Assembly: GCA_018969715.1 (NCBI GenBank) | Contig: JAGWXT010000002.1 | Coordinates: 1 to 64,000, forward strand | Reading direction: 5' to 3' | Source of the DNA: Actinomycetales bacterium | GTDB lineage: Bacteria > Actinomycetota > Actinomycetes > S36-B12 > UBA5976 | DNA: 64,000 nucleotides | Shown here: positions 57,305 through 64,000 of the stretch, piece by piece | Numbering within the stretch: the stretch's first letter is position 1 | Layout of the letters: every line of letters begins with the position of its first letter | Position numbers and translations under genes: made by a program | The notes under the pieces: model-generated | What the model saw: only the letters and a program-made list of their open reading frames with translations | Databases searched by the model: none | Told to the model about the DNA's origin: nothing

Positions 57305-57381
57305 CCGCGCCCGAGGTGACCGTGCCCGAGGTGAACGTGCCCGAGGTGAACGTGCCCGAGGTGAACGTGCCCGAGGTGAAC
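57292..57381 (+). repeat. Six 15-bp units before thymidine phosphorylase, each a potential initiation site
   Basis: Units start at 57292, 57307, 57322, 57337, 57352 and 57367; the last four are identical GTGCCCGAGGTGAAC. Each has GAGGTGA followed 3 nt later by the next GTG (GCG at 57307; the final ATG at 57382), always in the thymidine phosphorylase frame. Read as protein they give VPEVN repeats. Confidence 0.9.
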
Positions 57382-58644
57382 ATGATCGATGTGATCGTGG
57401 GCAAGCGCGATGGCCGCGCCCTGCGCACCCATGAGATCGAGTGGTTCATCGACGGCTACACCCGCGGCGCCATCCCCGATGAACAGGCGGCAAGCCTGCT
57501 GATGGCGGTATTCCTCAATGGCCTGGACGATGCCGAGCTGACAGCGTGGACCGATGCGATGATCACCTCCGGCGACCGCCTCGACCTGAGTGTCCTGGAC
57601 CGTCCGACCACCGACAAGCACTCCACCGGCGGGGTCGGCGACAAGATCTCGTTGCCGCTGTGCCCGCTGGTGGCTGCCTGCGGCGCGGCGGTACCCCAGT
57701 TGTCGGGCCGGGGGCTCGGCTACTTCGGCGGCACTCTGGACAAGATGGAGTCGATTCCCGGGTGGCGGGCGAACCTGGGCACCACGGAGATCCTCGACCA
57801 GCTGCGCGAGGTCGGGGCGATCATCGCCGCCGCCGGTGACCGGCTGGCGCCGGCGGACCGCCGGCTGTACGCACTGCGCGATGCCATTGGGACGGTGGAG
57901 TCGATCCCGCTGATCGCCTCGTCCATCATGAGCAAGAAGATCGCCGAGGGAACCGCCACCCTCGTCCTCGATGTCAAGGTCGGGTCCGGTGCCTTCATGC
58001 CCGATCGTGATCGGGCGCGACGCCTCGCCGAGACCATGGTGGGCATCGGCGCTCGGGCGGGGGTGCGCACCGTCGCCTTGCTCACCCGCATGGACACCCC
58101 GCTGGGGGCGGCGGTCGGGAACGCACTGGAGGTGGCGGAGGCGGTGTCCGTTCTCGGTGGCGGGGGGCCGACCGATGTGGTCGACCTGACGGTGACCCTC
58201 GCCCGGGAGATGTGCGCGGCCGCCGGGTTGGACGCCGATCCCGGGGCGGTGCTCGCCTCCGGTGCGGCGCTGCCCGTCTGGGAGCGAATGGTGCGGGCGC
58301 AGGGTGGTGATCCGACGGCCCCGCTGCCGCGAGCGGCGTTGATCGAGACCATGTACGCCCCACAGCGTGGGTGGGTCACGAGGCTGGACGCGCGTCCGAT
58401 CGGGATCGGCGCCTGGCGGCTGGGTGCCGGACGGGCTCATCGGCAGGATCCGATCGTGCCAGCGGCCGGGGTTGTCCTGCACGCCAAGGAGGGCGACTGG
58501 GTTGAGCAGGGCCAGCCGCTGCTCGACATCCACCTCGACGACCCGGCGCGGCTACCAGCGGCGCGGGAGTTCCTTGAGCGGGCGTACACCTTCGGGCCCG
58601 AGCCGCTCCCGGTGCCACCGCTGGTGATCGAGCGGATCGCCTGA
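57292..58644 (+). CDS. deoA: Thymidine phosphorylase / pyrimidine-nucleoside phosphorylase
   Basis: An enzyme that cleaves thymidine and deoxyuridine with phosphate, up to 450 residues as drawn. Conserved blocks: [38 protein letters not shown] (the family signature), [32 protein letters not shown]-like sequence, and [11 protein letters not shown]. The 5' end is ambiguous. ATG at 57382 with GAGGTGA in front gives 420 residues and fits the family start, but five in-frame GTG codons upstream lie in 15-bp repeats with the same ribosome site. The drawn start is the first GTG. It lies downstream of mtaD, and cdd-deoA-add order is kept apart from the two inserted genes. Confidence 0.93.
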   Translation: MPEVTAPEVTVPEVNVPEVNVPEVNVPEVNMIDVIVGKRDGRALRTHEIEWFIDGYTRGAIPDEQAASLLMAVFLNGLDDAELTAWTDAMITSGDRLDLSVLDRPTTDKHSTGGVGDKISLPLCPLVAACGAAVPQLSGRGLGYFGGTLDKMESIPGWRANLGTTEILDQLREVGAIIAAAGDRLAPADRRLYALRDAIGTVESIPLIASSIMSKKIAEGTATLVLDVKVGSGAFMPDRDRARRLAETMVGIGARAGVRTVALLTRMDTPLGAAVGNALEVAEAVSVLGGGGPTDVVDLTVTLAREMCAAAGLDADPGAVLASGAALPVWERMVRAQGGDPTAPLPRAALIETMYAPQRGWVTRLDARPIGIGAWRLGAGRAHRQDPIVPAAGVVLHAKEGDWVEQGQPLLDIHLDDPARLPAAREFLERAYTFGPEPLPVPPLVIERIA

Positions 58645-58716
58645 GGGTCAGACGCGAGGCGGAGGCGGCGGGCGGAGATCGGAGCGCAGCGCCCCACAGC
58701 TGACCAACGGCGAGGC

Positions 58717-58722
58717 TACGCT
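58717..58722 (+). promoter_or_regulatory. -10-like TACGCT before add
   Basis: TACGCT ends 7 nt before an ATG at 58730 that is in frame with add. It may drive a leaderless long form or a 75-nt leader to the main start at 58805. Confidence 0.5.
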
Positions 58723-58804
58723 GGCTGGGATGCGGGGATGTTCCCGCCGATCGTCGCCGCCCGCGCGCTCACCCGGGGGCTTCACGCAAGGAAGGCAGGC
58801 CGTC

Positions 58805-59929
58805 ATGTCGAGCCGATCCGAGGATGACGTTCGACGCGGGGTGATCAGTCCCGCGGTCGCCCGTCAGGCGCCGAAGGTGCTCCTGCACGATCACCTTGAC
58901 GGTGGCCTGCGTCCGGCCACGATCGCCGAACTCGCGGAGCAGTCCGGCTGGACCCTGCCCGTGACCGACCCCACCGCCTTGGCGGCATGGTTCGAGAACG
59001 CATGTGCGGGGTCGTTGGAGACCTACCTGTCCACCTTCACCCACACGGTCGGGGTCATGCAGACGGCCCCCGCGCTGACCCGGGTGGCCCGCGAATGCGC
59101 TGCGGACCTCAGCACGGACGGCGTGGTCTATGCCGAGATCCGGTTCGCGCCGGAACTGCACCAGGAGCGCGATCTCGACCTCGAGGCCGTGATCGAGGCG
59201 GTACTGGCCGGATTCGAGGAGGGAATGGCCGACGCCCGGGCAGCCGGGCGGCCGATCGTCGTGCGCGCCCTGCTCACCGCAATGCGCACGGCTGCCCGAT
59301 CCAGTGAGATTGCGCGGCTGGCCGTGCGCTACCGCGATGAGGGCGTCGCCGGCTTCGACATCGCCGGCCGGGAGGCGGGGTTCCCGCCGACGCGCCACCT
59401 CGACGCCTTCGAGTACCTGCGCCGCGAGAATGCGCACTTCACCATCCATGCCGGGGAGGCCTTCGGGCTGCCGAGCATCTGGGAGGCCCTGCAGTGGTGC
59501 GGCGCGGATCGTCTTGGCCATGGGGTGCGCATCATCGATGACGTCGACCTCAGTGGGCCCACGCCAGTCCTCGGCCGACTGGCCAGCTTCGTCCGCGACA
59601 CGCGCGTGCCGCTGGAGATGTGCCCCTCATCGAATGTGCAGACCGGCGCCGCGGTCAGCATCGCCCGCCACCCGATCGGCCCGCTGACCGACCTGCGCTT
59701 CCGGGTGACGGTCAACACCGACAACCGACTGATGTCCAACACCTCGCTCAGCGAGGAGTTCCTGCGCCTGTCGGAGGCCTTCGGCTGGGGGCTGCGACAG
59801 ATGCAGTGGTTCACCGTCAATGCGATGAAGAGTGCCTTCTACCCCTTCGATGCCCGACTGGCCCTCATCAACGAGGTGATCAAGCCCGGCTACGCGCACC
59901 TGTTGAGCGAGCACCCCGAGCAGGCCTGA
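58805..59929 (+). CDS. add: Adenosine deaminase
   Basis: A 374-residue zinc enzyme, adenosine to inosine. Metal and catalytic motifs: [12 protein letters not shown], the HAGEAFG block with the catalytic glutamate, GHGVRI and [16 protein letters not shown]. The N-terminal [14 protein letters not shown] is the usual beginning in Actinobacteria. ATG at 58805 is supported by AAGGAAGGCAGG upstream. An in-frame ATG at 58730 behind a leaderless-type hexamer would add 25 poorly conserved residues. It closes the salvage cluster. Confidence 0.96.
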   Translation: MSSRSEDDVRRGVISPAVARQAPKVLLHDHLDGGLRPATIAELAEQSGWTLPVTDPTALAAWFENACAGSLETYLSTFTHTVGVMQTAPALTRVARECAADLSTDGVVYAEIRFAPELHQERDLDLEAVIEAVLAGFEEGMADARAAGRPIVVRALLTAMRTAARSSEIARLAVRYRDEGVAGFDIAGREAGFPPTRHLDAFEYLRRENAHFTIHAGEAFGLPSIWEALQWCGADRLGHGVRIIDDVDLSGPTPVLGRLASFVRDTRVPLEMCPSSNVQTGAAVSIARHPIGPLTDLRFRVTVNTDNRLMSNTSLSEEFLRLSEAFGWGLRQMQWFTVNAMKSAFYPFDARLALINEVIKPGYAHLLSEHPEQA

Positions 59930-60043
59930 ACCGGCCGACGGCGGTTCGCCGAGTGGTGGACCATCGGCAGCCAGCCGGTTGCCGATGGGTGAAAGGCCGG
60001 TGAACTCATCTGCCAAGCGCTGACAGTGGCGTCCGATCCTCCC

Positions 60044-60049
60044 TAGCCT
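60044..60049 (+). promoter_or_regulatory. Leaderless -10 (TAGCCT) before gdh
   Basis: TAGCCT ends 7 nt before GTG at 60057. Confidence 0.55.
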
Positions 60050-60056
60050 GAGGGCC

Positions 60057-63000
60057 GTGGACGAGCCGGAGCGAACGCTCCTCACACGACTGCAGCGCGA
60101 TGTCGACCTCATGCTGGGACTGCGGCTGGGCACCCAGCAGGTTCACGGCCTCACTCGCGGCATGCTGGAACTCGGCGGTCGCAGGGCGCCGGGGCAGGCA
60201 GCCCTGCGATGGTCACCGGACTGGGCCGATGGGCTGACCGCGCTGGGCGTCGTCACGGACGACATGCCCTTCCTCGTCGACTCCCTGACTGCGGCACTCA
60301 CCGACGGTGGCTGTGGGATCGACCTGGTCCTGCATCCGCAGTTGTGCGTCCAGCGCACGGACGGGAACCTGCAGGAGCTGACGGAGCTGCATGCCGGGCA
60401 GCAGGTGCCGGCAGGGGGGCTGGCGGAGGCGTGGATCTGCTTCATCGTGGACGTCGGACCCACCGGCGTCGACCAGGACGCCCTGCTCACGCGCATCGAT
60501 GCGGTCCTGCAGGAGGTGCGCTGTGCCGTGACCGACTGGTCTGCGATGAGCCGGCAGGTGCGGGAGGCCTCCGCGGAGCTGGCAGTGCACGGACCGGCCG
60601 GTGCGGTGGCCGTCGACGTCCGGGAGGCGGGGGAACTGGCCACCTGGCTCGCGGCCGATCACCTCACCTTTCTCGGCAGCGTCGAGTGCGAGGTCTTACA
60701 GCCGGATCGGGAGGCGATCGCCGACCCCCGCTCCGCACGCGGGGTCCTGCGGGGGCCCCGGTCACGCCAACTGCTCGACGCTGTCGGGCATGCCGCTTTC
60801 GGCCTGTCCGCACCCGGCAGCGCTGCGGTGCAGGTGGCGACCCTTGCGGTGCGCTCAGTGGTCCACCGCGCGGTGCATATCGATGTCCTCACCATCGGCC
60901 GCTACGACCTGACCGGTCGGCTCATCGGTGAACTGCGGGTGCTCGGCCTGCTCACCGCGTCCGCCCATGCCGCGGCGGTCAGCGAGATCCCGCAGGTGCG
61001 TCACCGCTTCACCGCCGCCCTGCAGGCCCTTGACGTGCTGCCCGGCTCGCACACCGCACGTGACCTTGAGCGGTTCTTCCAGACGTACCCGCGCAGTGAG
61101 CTGTTGAACCTGGGCAGTCAGCCGCTGGGTGCCCTTGCCGAGTCGGTGCTGCGGCAGGGTGATCCGCGACGGACTCGGCTCTACCTCCGTCGCGATGACG
61201 GCGCCCGGCTTGCCTCGGCCGTCGTGTATCTCGCACGCGACCGCTACACCACGCAGGTGCGCCTGCGGATCGCCGATCTGCTCACGACGGCCCTCGGCGG
61301 CGAGCTGCTCGAGTACACCGCACTGGTGGGGGAGTCCCCGCTGGCACGGGTGCACTACCTCATCGAACTGCCCCGGGCGCCCCGCGTGGGGGTGGCCGAG
61401 GCGGTGGATGGGGCCGCCCTTGAGCAGGCGATCAGTGTTGCCACGCAGACCTGGTCGGACCTGTTCGCCGCGGCAGTGCTGGCCGCCTGCGGCCATGATG
61501 AGGCGAGGGCGCGCACCCTGCTGCGCCGCTATGACGGGGCGTTCCCGCCCGGCTATCAGGACCGCTTCGACCCCGCGGCCGCCGTGTCCCATCTGCGCGC
61601 CATCGATGAACTGGCAGCCGGAGGGCTGGCGGTTTCCTGGCGTCCCGCGGGCTCGCCTGGGACGGGCGCCGATGGGGGGGACGCGTCGCCTGGGAGGGGC
61701 GCCGATGAGGGGGCCGGGTCACCGGGGCTCACTCTGCTGCGGGTTGGCGAGTCGGTCTCCCTGTCGCGGGTGCTGCCGATCCTGCACGACATCGGCCTGG
61801 AGGTCCGCTCGGAGCACCCCTTCCTCATCCAGCGGGCGCACACCCAGGCGGGGGCCGAGGCGCCAGCCTGGGTCCTTGACTTCTCACTGAGCCTGCCGCC
61901 GGGGACCATCGACGAGGAGTCCCTGCCGGAACGGATCAGTGAGCTCGTCCGCGCGGTCTGGGAGGGCGCATGCGAGAGCGATGCGATCAATGCGCTGGTC
62001 CCCCTGGCCGGGCTGACGTGGCAACAGGTGTGGCGGGTGAGGGCCTACGCCAGCCACCTGCGACAGATCCTCCCCGCCTATGACAGCGCATATGTGCAGG
62101 AGGTCCTCACCACCTACCCCGCCTTCGTGCGACTGCTGGTCGACCTGACCGGTATTGAACTGGACCCGGCGTGGCCCGCCGACCACCCGGCTGCGGACCG
62201 GGCGGCGGCCGCAGCCGACTGCCGGGCGCAGGCCATGAGCCTGCTCGATGAGGTCGCCAGCATCGACCATGACCGGATCCTGCGCTGCCTGCTGTCCTCA
62301 GTGACAGCCACGACGCGGACGAATGCCTTCACCGCCGCCTGCACCGTGCGCGCCGGCGATGGGCCCCCCGCGGCCCTCTGCGTGAAGTTCGACGCCGCCG
62401 CCCACCCGGACATCCCCGAGCCGCGTCCCTTCGCCGAGTTGTGGGTGCACTCCCCGCGGGTGCGCGGCACCCACCTGCGCTTCGGTCCGGTTGCCCGCGG
62501 TGGCCTGCGCTGGAGCGACCGGCGCGAGGACGTCCGCACCGAGGTGCTCGGCTTGGTCAAGGCGCAGACGGTGAAGAACTCGGTGATCGTGCCGGTCGGC
62601 GCCAAGGGCGGCTTCGTTCCGATCGGCCTGCCTGATCCCGCGGTCGACCGGGAGCGGTGGCTGGCCGGGGGCACGGCTGCCTATCGGGAGTTCGTCACCG
62701 CGCTGCTGTCGGTCACCGACACCCTCCACGACGGTCAGCCGGTGGCACCGGCCGGGGTGCACTGTCGCGATGGCGCGGATCCATACCTCGTGGTCGCCGC
62801 CGACAAGGGGACGGCCACGTTCTCCGACCTTGCCAATGAGATCGCCCAGCGGCGTGGGTACTGGCTCGGGGACGCCTTCGCCTCCGGCGGCTCACGGGGC
62901 TATGACCACAAGGCGATGGGCATCACCGCCCGCGGGGCCTGGGAGTCGGTGCGCCGTCACTTCGCCGAGCAGGGGCTCAACACCCAGACGGAGCCGTTCA

Positions 63001-64000
63001 CGGTGGTGGGCATCGGGGACATGAGCGGGGATGTCTTCGGCAACGGCATGCTGCTGTCGGAGCAGATCCGGCTGGTGGCCGCCTTCGACCACCGACATGT
63101 CTTCATCGATCCCGATCCGCCGGCGGCGGCCTTCGCCGAGCGACGCCGGCTGTTCGACCTGCCCCGCTCCTCGTGGGCCGACTATGACCCATCGCTGATC
63201 TCCCCGGGTGGGGGTGTGTTCGCGCGCACCGCGAAGTCGATTGCGCTGTCCGAGCGGGCCTGGCAGGTCCTCGGCCTGCCCGGTGAGCCGGCACCGCTGA
63301 CGGTGAACGAGGTCGTCCGGGCGATACTCACCGCTCCCGTGGACCTGCTGTGGAACGGCGGTATCGGCACCTACGTGAAGGCGCCCCAAGAGTCCAACCT
63401 CGATGTCGGTGACAAGGCCAATGACGCGGTGCGCATCGACGGCGGCCAACTGCGCGCCCGGGTGGTCGGTGAGGGGGGAAACCTCGGCCTCACCCAGGCA
63501 GGACGGGTGGCGGCCGCACTCGCCGGCGTCCGGCTCAATACCGATGCCCTCGACAACTCCGCCGGCGTGGACACCTCCGACCATGAGGTGAACCTGAAGA
63601 TCCTGCTGCAGCCGGCGGTGCGCGGGGGCCTGTCCGAGGACGCCAGGGATGCGCTGCTGGCCGGTATGACCGATGAGGTCGCCGCCCACGTCATCGCCCG
63701 CAACTACGCCCAGAATGTCGTGCTCGGGGCGGCCCGCGGGGGGGCCGACCGAATGCTCAGCGTCCACCGCCGGATGATGTCCTGGCTGGCCGCCGCCGGC
63801 TCCCTTGACCGGCGACTGGCTGGCCTGCCCGACGATGCCACCTGCGAGGCCCGTGCCGCGGCGGGCCTCGGGTTGACCTCGCCGGAGCTGGCGGTGCTGC
63901 TGGCCTATGCAAAGAACACCCTGCGGTCGGCACTTGCCGCGGCCGATCTCGCCGCCGACCCGTGGTTCGCGCACGTGCTCGCGTGGTACTTCCCGCCGGC
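60057..64000 (+). CDS. gdh: NAD-specific glutamate dehydrogenase, large type (3' end outside window)
   Basis: The open frame runs 1,314 codons to the window edge without a stop. It is the L_180/GDH2-like family, about 1,600 residues in full, that deaminates glutamate to 2-oxoglutarate. Near the start is VVTDDMPFLVDSLTAAL; the catalytic domain has RGGLRWSDRREDVRTEVLG, VKAQTVKNSVIVPVGAKGGF, GYDHKAMGITARGAWESV and GIGDMSGDVFGNGMLLS, then GGIGTYVKAP and VVGEGGNLGLTQ. GTG at 60057 follows TAGCCT by 7 nt. The part before the TDDMPFLVDS block is shorter than I recall for mycobacterial Rv2476c. A 33-bp unit is duplicated around residues 533-554. Confidence 0.93.
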   Translation, partial: MDEPERTLLTRLQRDVDLMLGLRLGTQQVHGLTRGMLELGGRRAPGQAALRWSPDWADGLTALGVVTDDMPFLVDSLTAALTDGGCGIDLVLHPQLCVQRTDGNLQELTELHAGQQVPAGGLAEAWICFIVDVGPTGVDQDALLTRIDAVLQEVRCAVTDWSAMSRQVREASAELAVHGPAGAVAVDVREAGELATWLAADHLTFLGSVECEVLQPDREAIADPRSARGVLRGPRSRQLLDAVGHAAFGLSAPGSAAVQVATLAVRSVVHRAVHIDVLTIGRYDLTGRLIGELRVLGLLTASAHAAAVSEIPQVRHRFTAALQALDVLPGSHTARDLERFFQTYPRSELLNLGSQPLGALAESVLRQGDPRRTRLYLRRDDGARLASAVVYLARDRYTTQVRLRIADLLTTALGGELLEYTALVGESPLARVHYLIELPRAPRVGVAEAVDGAALEQAISVATQTWSDLFAAAVLAACGHDEARARTLLRRYDGAFPPGYQDRFDPAAAVSHLRAIDELAAGGLAVSWRPAGSPGTGADGGDASPGRGADEGAGSPGLTLLRVGESVSLSRVLPILHDIGLEVRSEHPFLIQRAHTQAGAEAPAWVLDFSLSLPPGTIDEESLPERISELVRAVWEGACESDAINALVPLAGLTWQQVWRVRAYASHLRQILPAYDSAYVQEVLTTYPAFVRLLVDLTGIELDPAWPADHPAADRAAAAADCRAQAMSLLDEVASIDHDRILRCLLSSVTATTRTNAFTAACTVRAGDGPPAALCVKFDAAAHPDIPEPRPFAELWVHSPRVRGTHLRFGPVARGGLRWSDRREDVRTEVLGLVKAQTVKNSVIVPVGAKGGFVPIGLPDPAVDRERWLAGGTAAYREFVTALLSVTDTLHDGQPVAPAGVHCRDGADPYLVVAADKGTATFSDLANEIAQRRGYWLGDAFASGGSRGYDHKAMGITARGAWESVRRHFAEQGLNTQTEPFTVVGIGDMSGDVFGNGMLLSEQIRLVAAFDHRHVFIDPDPPAAAFAERRRLFDLPRSSWADYDPSLISPGGGVFARTAKSIALSERAWQVLGLPGEPAPLTVNEVVRAILTAPVDLLWNGGIGTYVKAPQESNLDVGDKANDAVRIDGGQLRARVVGEGGNLGLTQAGRVAAALAGVRLNTDALDNSAGVDTSDHEVNLKILLQPAVRGGLSEDARDALLAGMTDEVAAHVIARNYAQNVVLGAARGGADRMLSVHRRMMSWLAAAGSLDRRLAGLPDDATCEARAAAGLGLTSPELAVLLAYAKNTLRSALAAADLAADPWFAHVLAWYFPP
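61653..61718 (+). repeat. 33-bp imperfect in-frame duplication in gdh
   Basis: Units at 61653-61685 and 61686-61718 encode SPGTGADGGDA and SPGRGADEGAG, followed by a further SPG. They form a flexible linker in the N-terminal half. Confidence 0.75.

Noticed and set aside
57292-57381. CRISPR array or clustered repeats at 50701, 55375 and 57292
   Set aside because: Units are contiguous without unique spacers, lie in or beside housekeeping genes, and no cas genes are near.
57224-57382. A frameshift joining the 57224 frame to thymidine phosphorylase
   Set aside because: The phosphorylase is complete from 57382 and homologues need no such extension, so no repair is required.

Overview
The window is GC-rich and reads as the chromosome of a mycothiol-making actinobacterium (class Actinomycetia). 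The support is mshB, a set of actinobacterial marker proteins (PerM/DUF6350, DUF4245, DUF6542, DUF3017, Rv0428c-type GNAT), frequent GTG starts, and gene order shared with Mycobacterium tuberculosis. As I recall that genome, the window joins blocks that lie apart there: uppS-phoH-fum-DUF4245-xseBA-ispH-DUF6542-ychF (Rv1086-Rv1112), typA-mshB-fdx-dapC (Rv1165-Rv1178), pcrA-M23-sucCD-perM-purH (Rv0949-Rv0957), folD-DUF3017, icd-trpS, and sdh beside cdd-deoA-add. I cannot assign a genus. I found no rRNA, tRNA, CRISPR array, insertion sequence, prophage or origin.

Layout. 1-4.5 kb is a small catabolic module: an IlvD/Edd sugar-acid-type dehydratase, a divergent GAF-Fis regulator and a Baeyer-Villiger monooxygenase behind a perfect palindrome. 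4.5-10.7 kb holds membrane proteins, YyaL, a short cis-prenyltransferase and PIN-PhoH. 10.7-20.6 kb holds a secreted lytic transglycosylase with a very structured leader, class I fumarase, exonuclease VII, IspH, YchF and TypA. 20.7-33.3 kb holds an S9 peptidase, MshB, a CysS-type ligase coupled to a GNAT enzyme, ferredoxin, PheA-TyrA-DapC, GuaA and a PIG-L deacetylase. 33.4-50.7 kb holds two cell-wall enzymes around PcrA, succinyl-CoA synthetase, PerM, PurH, FolD, malate and isocitrate dehydrogenases, a CNNM/CBS protein and TrpS. 50.8-54.5 kb is a three-gene succinate dehydrogenase on the minus strand. 54.5-59.9 kb is a divergent nucleoside-salvage cluster: cytidine deaminase, an MTI/6-oxopurine phosphorylase, an MTA/SAH deaminase, thymidine phosphorylase and adenosine deaminase. 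The window ends inside a large NAD-glutamate dehydrogenase.

Together the genes give most of the oxidative TCA arm (icd, sucCD, sdh, fum, mdh) with its glutamate feed-in (gdh), purine synthesis and salvage, aromatic and DAP synthesis, and wall remodelling.

Two patterns run through the window and deserve attention. First, many genes start 6-7 nt after a TANNNT hexamer, the signature of leaderless transcription; in three cases the upstream gene's TAG stop codon forms the first half of that hexamer. Second, about fifteen short direct-repeat arrays (12-36 bp units) sit in coding sequence without breaking the frame, or between convergent genes, where several copy the end of a gene with its stop codon. 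The strangest is a run of six 15-bp units before thymidine phosphorylase, nearly every one carrying a Shine-Dalgarno sequence and an in-frame GTG.
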